A stretch of DNA of 64,000 bases. It comes from Puia dinghuensis (GTDB taxonomy: Bacteria; Bacteroidota; Bacteroidia; Chitinophagales; Chitinophagaceae). The position numbers were made by a program, and so were the translations under genes. Shown piece by piece: positions 44,260-53,067 of the stretch; within the stretch, counting starts at the first letter, position 1, and every line of letters begins with the position of its first letter. A model generated the notes under the pieces. It was not told the DNA's origin. It made no database searches and saw nothing but the letters and a program-made list of their open reading frames with translations. The stretch spans positions 668,070-732,069 of the forward strand of contig NZ_BMJC01000004.1 in NCBI RefSeq assembly GCF_014642875.1, in the 5' to 3' direction.

Positions 44260-45945
44260 ATGCGATTAAAGCAATTCATAATAATAGCGTTCGTCTCCCT
44301 GGGGGGCCTCCTTCTCTCCGCCTGTAACAAGCAATTAAGCCCCTTACTCAACAACCCAAGCGTACCTACACCTACCGCGGCCAGCCCCGACCTGTATCTC
44401 AATAACCTGCAACTCAGCTTCAAAGGTTTTTTTCAAAGCGCAACCGATCTCACCGATGGGCTTACGCGGCAGGAGATCATGTATGGACCGACATATTACA
44501 ATGCCTTCGCGCCGACAAGCTTCGACGGCATCTGGTCAACGGCCTATGAGAGCGTGCTGCTCACAGCCAACACCATGATCCCGATCGCGCAAAGCAAGAA
44601 TGAAACTATCCACGTAGGCATCGCTCAGGTATTGAAGGCCTATACCATGATCACCATGGTCGACCTTTTCGGCGATGTTCCTTATTCCCAGGCAGACCAG
44701 GGAGTGACCATTCCAAACCCCGCGGTAGATAAAGGGGCCGCTATCTATGACTCGGCCGAGGCGCTGCTGACAGCCGCCATCGCGAATTTCGCCATCAAAC
44801 CGTCGGTAAAGCCGGCCAACGACCTGTTTTATGGTGGCAACGCCGCCAACTGGACGGCCCTGGCAAAGACCCTGCTGCTGAAGGCCTATGTGCAGACACG
44901 CCTCGTGGATAACACCGTCGCGGCAAAGATCACAGCCCTGGTGAATGAGAACAATCTCATCAAATCCCCTTCGCAGGATTTCGTATTCTCCTATTCCACG
45001 CATAGCCAGGCGCCGGACGCCCGCGCCTCCCACTACATCACCAACTACGGGACAGACAATGGCGCCGGCGATTACATCGGCACATGGTTCATGTGGCAGC
45101 TGGCCGATGCCAAGGGATTCGCTGACCCCAGGGGGCGGTACTATCTCTACCGGCAGATCGACAATGTCTTCACCGATTCGCGTACGGCCAGCCAGACGAC
45201 CCGGCAATTCGCCATTCCCTGTCTCTATCGGACGGACCCCTACGCACCCGGCGTTCCTTACTGCCTCGTGGATACCGGTTACTGGGGTAGGGATCATGGC
45301 GACAACGAAGGCATCCCACCGGATAATTCCCTGCGCACCACCTGGGGCCTCTATCCTGCCGGTGGCGCATTCGACTATAACCAGAATACGGCCACCGGCC
45401 AAAGCACCAGCCGCGAAACCGGCGCAGGCGGCAATGGGATCAACCCCATCTGGCTATCTTCCTATACCAATTTCCTCGAGGCCGAAGCCGCCCTGATACT
45501 GGGCACTCCGGGTGACCCCAAAGCATTGACCATCGCAGGCGTCGATGCCTCGTTCAACAAAGTGGCCGGATTTGCCGGTGCCATCGGCTATAAGATCCCC
45601 ACTTCGGACACTACGATGCTCATCACAGCCAGCAACCAGCAGAAGTATGAGGCCGCGGTAGCCAGCCAGTACCAGAACGCTGCCACCACCGCCGCAAAGC
45701 TCAACGTCATCGAGACGGAATACTATCTGGCAGCCTGGGGCAACGGCCTGGAGACCTACAACAACTACAGAAGGACTGGCTGCCCCAACAATCTACAGCC
45801 CACGCTTGATCCGAATCCGGGCCTTTTTATCCGGTCGTTCTTCTATGCATCTGTATACGCCGACTATAACAAGAACGCCGTCCAAAAGACGACAACCAAT
45901 GTCAAGGTATTCTGGGATAACAACGCGGATAATTTTGTCTATTAA
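44260..45945 (+). CDS. SusD-like nutrient-binding outer-membrane lipoprotein (locus 2)
   Basis: A 561-residue lipoprotein with lipobox LLLSAC (Cys22). It belongs to the SusD-like_2 branch: early Asn-Pro-Ser block LLNNPSVPTPTAA, VLKAYTMITMVDLFGDVPYSQ near 126-146, LLLKAYVQTRLVD near 206, and the C-terminal ETEYYLAAWGNGLETYNNYRRTG near 486-508. It differs in type from the SusD of locus 1. It is the presumed partner of the SusC encoded 17 bases upstream. Confidence 0.92.
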   Translation: MRLKQFIIIAFVSLGGLLLSACNKQLSPLLNNPSVPTPTAASPDLYLNNLQLSFKGFFQSATDLTDGLTRQEIMYGPTYYNAFAPTSFDGIWSTAYESVLLTANTMIPIAQSKNETIHVGIAQVLKAYTMITMVDLFGDVPYSQADQGVTIPNPAVDKGAAIYDSAEALLTAAIANFAIKPSVKPANDLFYGGNAANWTALAKTLLLKAYVQTRLVDNTVAAKITALVNENNLIKSPSQDFVFSYSTHSQAPDARASHYITNYGTDNGAGDYIGTWFMWQLADAKGFADPRGRYYLYRQIDNVFTDSRTASQTTRQFAIPCLYRTDPYAPGVPYCLVDTGYWGRDHGDNEGIPPDNSLRTTWGLYPAGGAFDYNQNTATGQSTSRETGAGGNGINPIWLSSYTNFLEAEAALILGTPGDPKALTIAGVDASFNKVAGFAGAIGYKIPTSDTTMLITASNQQKYEAAVASQYQNAATTAAKLNVIETEYYLAAWGNGLETYNNYRRTGCPNNLQPTLDPNPGLFIRSFFYASVYADYNKNAVQKTTTNVKVFWDNNADNFVY

Positions 45946-45956
45946 AACAATCGAAC

Positions 45957-46838
45957 ATGAAAAGATTCATCATATCATTAGTCATGATCAGCAGTGTGAT
46001 CCTGCTGTTTCATGCCTGTGCCAAGAAGAACATTTCCGGGGATGCCGGCAACCTGGTGCTAGGCTCTTATGTTACGCTGGATTCCACGATCAACGGCATC
46101 CTGGATGTCGGCAACTCGGCCAGCACAGTTTCCATCATGATAGGGAAATACGTGGGCAATCCGGTGGCTACGATCAATATTTATGTCGCCACCGGCAAGA
46201 ATTCAGAAGACACCACCGGGTGGAAATTCATAAAATCGGTGGCCTATTCCAATGGAGAAGTGTTGAGCGTCTCTACTGCCGAGCTGGCCAAGGCCCTCGG
46301 CGCCAATCCAGCCCCGGGTAATAAGTACATACTCCAAAACCAGGTCGTTACCACCGACGGCCGGAAATTTTCGACCTACAATACACCCGACACCTATAAC
46401 AGCTTCCCCGCCTACCACATGGGCCTCACCTGGTATGCGACGGCCGTCTGTTCCTTTACGGGCCATATGGCGGGAGATTACTACCTGACAAAAGATGTCT
46501 GGAATGATTATGGGGCGACTCCCTCTAACCCGGTGCTGGTCCCCAAAGCCGTGGTAGATGGCCCGGGCGCCAACCAGATCTCCATCTGGGTCTATCCCGG
46601 TGCACCGGCAGGCGGCGTAGAGACGGCCCCGATGATCGTCGACGTGAATCCGGCTACCGGCTCGGCTACGATCGAAAAATCCGACATCGGCAACTATGGA
46701 AGCGCGTCATCGGAGACTATCGTCACCGGCACCGGTTTCGTATTCGACTGTGTCGGCGTCATCGATCTTACAATAACATTCAACTACGGCGGGTCGATCT
46801 ACGCCAACCAGGAAATGCTCCTTCAGAAAAACCCATAA
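45957..46838 (+). CDS. Lipoprotein of the SusCD locus, unknown family
   Basis: A 293-residue protein with a lipoprotein signal (SVILLFHAC, Cys21). The rest is beta-rich, with a first half (about 25-130) that looks like an Ig/fibronectin-type domain and a second half with repeated short strands (VLVPKAVVDGPGANQISIWV). Third genes like this in SusCD loci usually encode surface glycan- or peptide-binding accessory lipoproteins (SusE/SusF position). I do not recognise the family; function is inferred from position, 11 bases after SusD and before a terminator. Confidence 0.75.
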   Translation: MKRFIISLVMISSVILLFHACAKKNISGDAGNLVLGSYVTLDSTINGILDVGNSASTVSIMIGKYVGNPVATINIYVATGKNSEDTTGWKFIKSVAYSNGEVLSVSTAELAKALGANPAPGNKYILQNQVVTTDGRKFSTYNTPDTYNSFPAYHMGLTWYATAVCSFTGHMAGDYYLTKDVWNDYGATPSNPVLVPKAVVDGPGANQISIWVYPGAPAGGVETAPMIVDVNPATGSATIEKSDIGNYGSASSETIVTGTGFVFDCVGVIDLTITFNYGGSIYANQEMLLQKNP

Positions 46839-46844
46839 CAAGAA

Positions 46845-46880
46845 GAGAGGGCGGCCATCGGCCGCCCTCTCTCTTATAAT
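46845..46880. terminator. Intrinsic terminator between SusCD locus 2 and rng
   Basis: A perfect 12-bp stem GAGAGGGCGGCC-ATC-GGCCGCCCTCTC (46845-46871) with a 3-base loop is followed by TCTTATAATTTT. It serves the plus-strand lipoprotein gene; the opposing rng gene ends 3 bases after the stem. Confidence 0.88.
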
Positions 46881-48433
46881 TTTATCTCGTCTTCCTGGTT
46901 ATCGAAAAAATGAAATTCAGTGAGATGGTAATTCGTATTGGCGCGTATTCGCACCTTCTGCTTATACTTCCACCGCCAGTTCCATTGGCGGCTGCCAATT
47001 CCCATAAATCCGCCCTTGGTAAGATAGGCATGCATGATGGGATGCACGGCTAGGATGAGGTCCTTATGCTGATGGTTGATGAGATAGCTAAGATTCTTTT
47101 CGATCTCGTCCTCGAGGATAAGGGCGGAAGAGATCTTACCCGTGCCGTTACAAGTCGGACAAACCTCCTGGGTATTGATCGTCACTTCGGGCTTCATCCG
47201 CTGACGCGTGATCTGCATCAGCCCGAACTTCGAAATAGGCAGCACCGCATGCTTGGCCCTGTCCGTACGCATGAAATTCTCCATCGCCTCGATCAGCTTC
47301 CGCTTGTTATCGGGAAGCTTCATGTCGATGAAATCCACTACGATGATGCCGCCAAGATCGCGAAGCCGCAATTGCCGCGCTATTTCCTCTGCGGCCTCCA
47401 GGTTCGTCTCCAGGGCATTCTGCTCCTGGTTGTTGCTGACACTCTTATATCCGCTGTTCACATCGATGACATGCAGGGCCTCCGTATGCTCGATGATAAG
47501 ATAGGCGCCACTCGGCAGGTTCACCGTCTTGCCAAAAGCGGCCTTTACCTGTTTGGTCACGGAAAACTGGTCGAATATCGGACTGCCATTGTGATAATAA
47601 GAGACAATGTCGATCTTATCCGGCGCAATCCGCTGAATATAACTCTTGGTATCGTTGAAGATATTGCGGTCGTTGATGACTATCTTATTAAAATCCTCAT
47701 TCAACAGATCGCGGAGCATGCTGGTGGTCTTCGTCTGCTCGCTGAGTATTTTCGCCGGGGCTACAGCACCCTTCAGGTTATGCTTGATGGTTTGCCAGGT
47801 GGCTACCAGTTCGGTCAGGTCCTCATGAAGCTCGGCCGTGTTCTTTCCCTCCGCAGCCGTACGCACGATAACCCCGAAATTCTTTGGTTTGATGGCCTCC
47901 ACTATCTTTTGCAGCCGTTTACGCTCATCGGAGGAATGGATCTTGCGGGATACCGCTACAATATCGTTGAAAGGCGTGATAACAACAAAACGGCCCGGAA
48001 GCGAGATCTCGCAACTAAGACGCGGACCCTTTGCCGCTATCGGTTCCTTCAATATCTGGACAAGAATATGCGGTTTCCCGTTGAGAACCTCATTGATCTT
48101 CCCCGTCTTAACGATTTCCGGCTCCACCTGGAAGGTGCCAAAGTCAAAACCATTCGGAGTCGTGTCGTTCATCGCCTGCTGCGTAAATTTCAACAGGCTC
48201 CGCGCATACGGGCTAAGATCGGTATAATGGAGAAAAGCGTCTTTTTCAAAACCTACATCCACAAATGCTGCATTCAATCCCGGGATCAGCTTTTTCACTT
48301 TTCCCAGGTATAAATCTCCTACCGCAAAGCTGGCATCAGCCTTTTCGTGGTGTAGCTCCACCAGCTTCTTGTCTTCCAGAAGAGCTATTTCGACACCCTG
48401 CGGAGTTGCGTTTATGATTAGTTCCTTATTCAA
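46874..48433 (-). CDS. rng: Ribonuclease G/E family endoribonuclease
   Basis: A 519-residue RNase G-type enzyme. An N-terminal S1 domain (about 35-125: VGDLYLGKVKKLIPGLNAAFVD) is followed by the RNase H-like/DNase I-like catalytic core. The two metal-binding Asp motifs are HVIDVNSGYKS and GGIIVVDFIDM, and the zinc link is CPTCNGTG near 429. It should process rRNA and decay mRNA. The start is TTG at 48433: a stop codon lies seven codons upstream in frame with no ATG between. The protein begins NKELIINATPQG as in relatives. It is the last gene of the HU-TPR-mS38-like group. Confidence 0.93.
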   Translation of the reverse strand: MNKELIINATPQGVEIALLEDKKLVELHHEKADASFAVGDLYLGKVKKLIPGLNAAFVDVGFEKDAFLHYTDLSPYARSLLKFTQQAMNDTTPNGFDFGTFQVEPEIVKTGKINEVLNGKPHILVQILKEPIAAKGPRLSCEISLPGRFVVITPFNDIVAVSRKIHSSDERKRLQKIVEAIKPKNFGVIVRTAAEGKNTAELHEDLTELVATWQTIKHNLKGAVAPAKILSEQTKTTSMLRDLLNEDFNKIVINDRNIFNDTKSYIQRIAPDKIDIVSYYHNGSPIFDQFSVTKQVKAAFGKTVNLPSGAYLIIEHTEALHVIDVNSGYKSVSNNQEQNALETNLEAAEEIARQLRLRDLGGIIVVDFIDMKLPDNKRKLIEAMENFMRTDRAKHAVLPISKFGLMQITRQRMKPEVTINTQEVCPTCNGTGKISSALILEDEIEKNLSYLINHQHKDLILAVHPIMHAYLTKGGFMGIGSRQWNWRWKYKQKVRIRANTNYHLTEFHFFDNQEDEIKL

Positions 48434-48507
48434 GCGTATCGGACTTTTCCATCATCAGCCATTTTTCATACCTCAACCAAACAAACATCCATCATCCATC
48501 GAAGCAA

Positions 48508-48603
48508 CTACTTGTTCTTCTTCTTATGACGATTCTTTCTCAGTCTCTTCTTACGCTTGTGCGTCGCAATTTTATGACGCTTACGCTTTTTACCACAGGG
48601 CAT
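48508..48603 (-). CDS. Tiny basic COX24/AURKAIP1-domain (mS38-like) ribosome-associated protein
   Basis: A 31-residue protein, MPCGKKRKRHKIATHKRKKR followed by LRKNRHKKKNK, with 20 Lys or Arg residues. This is the Bacteroidota AURKAIP1/COX24-domain small protein. Its relatives are mitochondrial small-subunit protein mS38 and, in actinobacteria, bS22, which lie near the decoding centre; a ribosomal location here is inferred. The start is ATG 48603. It sits between the TPR gene and rng on the same strand, so it is expressed with RNase G and HU. Confidence 0.85.
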   Translation of the reverse strand: MPCGKKRKRHKIATHKRKKRLRKNRHKKKNK

Positions 48604-48685
48604 ACTCAATGCTTTTTTTTAGTTAATAAATAGAATTTCAACCTTATGTCTGTTTTTTCGGACGAAGCCCCGGAGAGGCTTTTGA

Positions 48686-49552
48686 CTAACGCAGAGATTT
48701 GATGCGCGCATCTATCTCCTTCACCATTTCATTCTGGCCGCCTAATTGTTTTTTTGCAGCTTCATACCAACGGATGGCATCCGTTTTGTTACCTCTCTGT
48801 TGGTGGACTTCGGCCAGTAGGAGGATCGCTTCGATATTGGCAGGTTGATGTTGAACAACGGTTGTCAAACGTTCAATAGCTTTATCAAATTGCCCCGACA
48901 CCAGACCCCCCCAACCCAACATCAGCTGAGCATACATATTGGTGGAATCCCTTCGGGCTACTTCCAAAATCCGCTGGATCCCCTGCATCACCTCCATCGG
49001 GCTGCCGGCCGAACTACCAAATATATAGCTCGCTCCCAGCCCCACCTTGGATGAATCATTATTGGGATTCAGTTCTAACGCCTTTTCAAACAACTGTTTG
49101 GCATCGGTGGCCATCCAACCCTTCAACGCCGGGTCGTCTTGCCCCCTCAAGCCTTGCAAAAATAATTGGGCAGCAAAGGTGAGACTTTTTTCAGACTTTT
49201 CCAATTTAGCTGCTTCTCCAGTGTAATAAGCATATAACAAAAACCCATCACTCACCGAATCTTTCCAGAAAGAAGCCAATTGCCGGTCAGCATTTAATTG
49301 CTGCGACTGGACATCTCCCCGTACGACGGAGTTCTGTAACCTGTTTACATAAGATAGTTGAGCAGGACTTAAACGAGCTTCGGCCGCTTGTAGAATTTCC
49401 TGTAAACCAATGGATTTTACAAGTGACGTCCCAGGATCGCCACCTGCAGCAGCGTCCTTTTTTGGATGGGAAGGAACAGTTTGACCAAAAAAATACAGAG
49501 CGAGTAATAAGAGCACTCCCGTGCCGGCTACAAGATATTGCTGTCTCTTCAT
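48686..49552 (-). CDS. Membrane-anchored TPR protein
   Basis: A 288-residue protein with an N-terminal membrane anchor (about 5-22, YLVAGTGVLLLLALYFFG). A linker follows, then tetratricopeptide repeats over about 155-280; the best are ATDAKQLFEKALELNPNNDS and KTDAIRWYEAAKKQLGG. It probably faces the periplasm. The position between HU and rng, near mutY, is a gene order I recall from other Bacteroidota, but the function of this TPR protein is not known to me. Confidence 0.8.
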   Translation of the reverse strand: MKRQQYLVAGTGVLLLLALYFFGQTVPSHPKKDAAAGGDPGTSLVKSIGLQEILQAAEARLSPAQLSYVNRLQNSVVRGDVQSQQLNADRQLASFWKDSVSDGFLLYAYYTGEAAKLEKSEKSLTFAAQLFLQGLRGQDDPALKGWMATDAKQLFEKALELNPNNDSSKVGLGASYIFGSSAGSPMEVMQGIQRILEVARRDSTNMYAQLMLGWGGLVSGQFDKAIERLTTVVQHQPANIEAILLLAEVHQQRGNKTDAIRWYEAAKKQLGGQNEMVKEIDARIKSLR

Positions 49553-49574
49553 GCTAATGATTAGAGACGCAAAA

Positions 49575-49895
49575 TTACATCTCTTCGTCCGGGTTTGGCT
49601 GATCTTCCTTCACTGCCTGCAACTTTTTTACTTCTGCAACGAATTCTTTCGCCGGCTTGAAAGCAGGAATAAAGTGTTCAGGAATATGAACGGCCACATT
49701 CTTCTTTATGTTCCGCCCTATCTTGGCAGCCCTCTTTTTCGTTATAAAACTCCCAAACCCACGGATATAAATATTCTCTCCCTGGGACAGAGTTTCTTTC
49801 ACTTCTTTGAACATGGTTTCCAACGTCACCAAGACGTCAACTTTAGGTATACCTGTTTTTTCCGATATTTGGTTAACAAGGTCTGCCTTTCTCAT
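49575..49895 (-). CDS. HU/IHF-family DNA-binding protein
   Basis: A 106-residue histone-like protein: MRKADLVNQISEKTGIPKVD, the DNA-arm motif IYIRGFGSFITKKRAAKIG near 43-61, and HIPEHFIPAFKPAKEF near 70-85. An extra acidic tail (KEDQPNPDEEM) follows the usual roughly 90-residue body. It bends and compacts DNA as a dimer. It is divergent from mutY, 161 bases away, and heads the minus-strand group with the TPR, mS38-like and rng genes. Confidence 0.93.
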   Translation of the reverse strand: MRKADLVNQISEKTGIPKVDVLVTLETMFKEVKETLSQGENIYIRGFGSFITKKRAAKIGRNIKKNVAVHIPEHFIPAFKPAKEFVAEVKKLQAVKEDQPNPDEEM

Positions 49896-49935
49896 GGGGA
49901 TTTAGTTTTATAAGTTTCTGATTTTAAATATATAA

Positions 49936-49943
49936 CAAAATTA
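49936..49943 (-). promoter_or_regulatory. Candidate -7 box for the HU gene
   Basis: TAATTTTG on the minus strand matches TAnnTTTG and lies 40 bases before the HU start codon. No TTG is present 19-21 bases upstream. Confidence 0.4.
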
Positions 49944-50056
49944 TTAATTCACAACTCATTATCTCTTAAATTCCTTTTGGAGTATCAAAATAATGGATTT
50001 GGTTTATTTCTGCAAGAATTCTCTAAATTATTGATTATGAATTTTATTTGCAATAA

Positions 50057-51148
50057 ATGAGCGAAAAAAAAGCCGATTTTACCCAGAATTTGTTAAATTG
50101 GAATAAGGGTAAAAATCATCGTAAAATGCCCTGGAAGGGGGAAAAAGACCCTTATAAGATATGGTTAAGCGAGATCATCCTTCAACAAACCCGTGTTGAG
50201 CAAGGGTGGGCCTACTACGAAAAATTCCTCGAAGCTTTTCCTACCGTTCACCATCTTGCTATCGCTGCCGAACAAAAAGTATTCAAGCTTTGGGAAGGTC
50301 TTGGTTATTATAATCGTTGTCGCAATCTCATCGCAACAGCTAAAAGGATTGATGCAGAGTACAATGGACAATTTCCCAATACCTACGAGGAAATTCTTTC
50401 GCTCAAAGGCATCGGCCCCTACACCGCTGCTGCCATTGCTTCATTCGCCTTTGGTCTTCCACACGCCGTAGTAGATGGCAATGTCACCCGCGTCCTATCT
50501 CGCTACTTCGGCAACCCGACACCTATCGACACCACCGCCGGGAAGAAATTATATACTGAACTCGCTGACTCACTGCTCGATAAAGAACAACCCGACAGCT
50601 ATAACCAGGCCATTATGGATTTCGGCGCCACCATCTGCCTGCCGCGCAATCCCCTGTGTGACGACTGTATGCAGCAAACCGGCTGCCAGGCCTGGCAAAA
50701 GGGTTGGACGACACAGCTGCCCGTAAAGGAAAAGAGCATTCAGAAAAAACAACGCTGGTTCTATTATTTTATAGTCGAAGTGCCGGACGACAAAGTATAT
50801 ATCCGTCAACGCACAAAAAAAGATATCTGGGAAGGGCTTTTCGAATTCATTCTCTGGGAAACGGATGAACCGGTCTATTTTAATGACAACCACCTGCCGC
50901 CATCGGATTTCCTGGGGCAACTCTTTGACGGGCAGGCACTCACAGTCAGGTATATCTCAAGGGTCTACCGTCAGGAGCTAAGCCACCAGACCATCCAGGG
51001 ACAATTCCTAACGGTAAGGCTGAAAAAACCGCTTCCTTCCCTGAAGGATTACCTCCTTATCCACCGGGATCAGCTCGGCGAGTATGCTTTTCCCAGATTT
51101 ATCAACGCATGGCTCCTCGACCCGACCCCGGCACAAAGCTTGTTTTAA
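50057..51148 (+). CDS. mutY: A/G-specific adenine glycosylase
   Basis: A 363-residue base-excision glycosylase that removes adenine opposite 8-oxoguanine. Catalytic Glu39 is in WLSEIILQQTRVEQG, the helix-hairpin-helix LKGIGPYTAAAIASFAFG is at 116-133, and Asp140 is in VVDGNVTRVL. The 4Fe-4S cluster motif is C-x6-C-x2-C-x5-C (CLPRNPLCDDCMQQTGC). A C-terminal MutT-like domain (about 230-355) recognises oxoG. ssb, gldE and gldD follow on the same strand. Confidence 0.95.
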   Translation: MSEKKADFTQNLLNWNKGKNHRKMPWKGEKDPYKIWLSEIILQQTRVEQGWAYYEKFLEAFPTVHHLAIAAEQKVFKLWEGLGYYNRCRNLIATAKRIDAEYNGQFPNTYEEILSLKGIGPYTAAAIASFAFGLPHAVVDGNVTRVLSRYFGNPTPIDTTAGKKLYTELADSLLDKEQPDSYNQAIMDFGATICLPRNPLCDDCMQQTGCQAWQKGWTTQLPVKEKSIQKKQRWFYYFIVEVPDDKVYIRQRTKKDIWEGLFEFILWETDEPVYFNDNHLPPSDFLGQLFDGQALTVRYISRVYRQELSHQTIQGQFLTVRLKKPLPSLKDYLLIHRDQLGEYAFPRFINAWLLDPTPAQSLF

Positions 51149-51302
51149 GTCAACAAATTTTGCGCTGCATGCTCCATTTTGCCCGCAGCCTCCAAAACCC
51201 ATGACTTCCAATGGAAAAATTTATCTTTTTGGCTGAAAAAAGCTAATTTTAATCGGCGCTGGATTCCACAAGACGATTTGTAAACATTTCAAAATTCGAT
51301 GT

Positions 51303-51740
51303 ATGAGAGGCGTAAACAGGGTGATGCTAATTGGTAATTTAGGAAAGGATCCTGACGTACAATATCTGGAAGGAAATATTGCGGTTGCTAAATTCTCGCT
51401 GGCGACAACGGAGACGTTCAAAGATAGGGCTGGTAAGCTCATCTCTCAGACGGAATGGCATACGGTGGTCCTATGGCGGGGCCTGGCCGAACTTGCGCAG
51501 AAGTACCTTCACAAGGGAAGCCTTGTCTATATCGAAGGCCGGCTGAGAACCCGCAGCTGGGAAGATAAAGAAGGCAATAAGAAATTCGCAACCGAAGTAG
51601 TAGGTGATAATCTCATTATGCTCGATAAGCGTACCGATGGACCGGCTCATCCTCCCCTCCATCACCACGAAGGAATGGAGGGCCCCGGTGGCACCGATGC
51701 CGCCCCCCTCGGTGAACCTTCAGAAGACCTTCCCTTTTAG
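51303..51740 (+). CDS. ssb: Single-stranded DNA-binding protein
   Basis: A 145-residue SSB. The OB fold begins MRGVNRVMLIGNLGKDPDVQ and continues WHTVVLWRGLAELAQKYLHKGSLVYIEGRL (in two conserved strands). A Pro/His-rich linker leads to the acidic protein-binding tip SEDLPF. It coats single-stranded DNA and recruits repair and replication factors. It lies 154 bases after mutY and 37 before gldE. Confidence 0.95.
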   Translation: MRGVNRVMLIGNLGKDPDVQYLEGNIAVAKFSLATTETFKDRAGKLISQTEWHTVVLWRGLAELAQKYLHKGSLVYIEGRLRTRSWEDKEGNKKFATEVVGDNLIMLDKRTDGPAHPPLHHHEGMEGPGGTDAAPLGEPSEDLPF

Positions 51741-51777
51741 CGCGTTGTAAGCACATTCTTAACGAAACCCGTTTATT

Positions 51778-53067
51778 TTGGAATTGCTCCTTATAAATCC
51801 CCAGGCAACAACCATCCTGGCCATCGTCATCCTTTTTCTCCTCCTGCTTTCCTTTGTCCTCTCCGGGTCGGAAGTAGCTTTTTTCACACTTACTTACAAG
51901 GATATCAACATCCTGAAGACAAAACAAGACCTCTCCTGGCGCCGCATCGTCTCTCTTCTCGAAGACCCCAAAACCCTGTTGGCCTCTCTGCTCATTGCCA
52001 ACAGCATCATCAACATCGCCATCATCATCCTCTCCAACTTCCTCATCGATGAAATGGTGCTGCTAAAACAAAGCTTCTGGTTCTTCGAATTCCTTATAAA
52101 GGTGATACTCATCGGCTTTGTCATGATCCTCTTCGGGGAAGTCATGCCAAAGATCTGGGCTACACAGAACAACCTGCAGTTTGCCTACTATACCTCCGGC
52201 ATTATCGAATTGGTTCACTTGCTGTTCCGTCGCATGAGCAGCTGGGCCGTCAACCAGTCCGAGTCCCTCGAACGTTTCTTCGGCCGGAAGAAACCGGGGC
52301 TCATCATCGAGCAGCTGGGCTACCAGATCGACCAGTCAAAGAACGAAGCCTCCGAAGAAGAACGCAACATCCTGAAAGGCATCGTTAAATTCGGTAGTAT
52401 ATCGGTGAGGCAGGTGATGCGCGCCCGCATGGATGTCAGCGGCGTCAGCTACGACCTCTCCTTTGGCCAACTAAAACAAAAGTTCGAAGAGCTCCACTAT
52501 TCCCGGCTGCCGGTCTTCAAAAGCAGCCTGGATGAGCTGGCCGGCACCATCCAAAGCAGAGACCTCATCGCCTGCCTGGGTGAACCTGACAACTTCGACT
52601 GGCATCCCTATATCCGGCCCATCTATTTTGTCCACGAACACAAGCTCATCGAAGACCTCCTGCAGGAATTCCAGCAGAAAAAGATCCATTTTGCCGCTGT
52701 CGTCGATGAATTCGGCGGCACCAGTGGCATCGTCACCCTGGAAGACATCCTGGAAGAAGTCATCGGTGAGATTCGTGACGAATTTGACGAAGAAGAGCCC
52801 GAATCCCGTCATATGGATGACGGCAGCTATATCTTCGAGGGCAGGACCATGCTTCATGATGTTTGCAAGACCATGAACCTTGCCATCGACACTTTCGATA
52901 AAGTAAAAGGGGATAGCGACAGCCTCGCCGGGCTCATCCTCGAACTTTCGGGCGATATCCCAAAGGTGAACGACGTCATCCCTTGCGGCGACTTCGAATT
53001 CACCATCCTGGATGCCGACAGCAGCAGGATAAAAAAAGTAAAAGTCACCATCCGAATGCAATCCTAA
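51778..53067 (+). CDS. gldE: Gliding motility-associated protein GldE (CorC/HlyC-type, CBS domains)
   Basis: A 429-residue membrane protein. About four hydrophobic segments (DUF21/CNNM-type, within 1-150), a tandem CBS pair (about 205-330, with DVSGVSYDLSFGQLKQKF and HFAAVVDEFGGTSGIVTLED), and a CorC_HlyC domain (about 340-425). Members with this layout next to gldD are GldE, which supports GldD in gliding and type IX secretion-linked processes. No ATG is available: the first start is TTG 51778 (or ATT 51775), with a stop at 51760. The gldD ATG follows its stop directly. Confidence 0.88.
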   Translation: MELLLINPQATTILAIVILFLLLLSFVLSGSEVAFFTLTYKDINILKTKQDLSWRRIVSLLEDPKTLLASLLIANSIINIAIIILSNFLIDEMVLLKQSFWFFEFLIKVILIGFVMILFGEVMPKIWATQNNLQFAYYTSGIIELVHLLFRRMSSWAVNQSESLERFFGRKKPGLIIEQLGYQIDQSKNEASEEERNILKGIVKFGSISVRQVMRARMDVSGVSYDLSFGQLKQKFEELHYSRLPVFKSSLDELAGTIQSRDLIACLGEPDNFDWHPYIRPIYFVHEHKLIEDLLQEFQQKKIHFAAVVDEFGGTSGIVTLEDILEEVIGEIRDEFDEEEPESRHMDDGSYIFEGRTMLHDVCKTMNLAIDTFDKVKGDSDSLAGLILELSGDIPKVNDVIPCGDFEFTILDADSSRIKKVKVTIRMQS

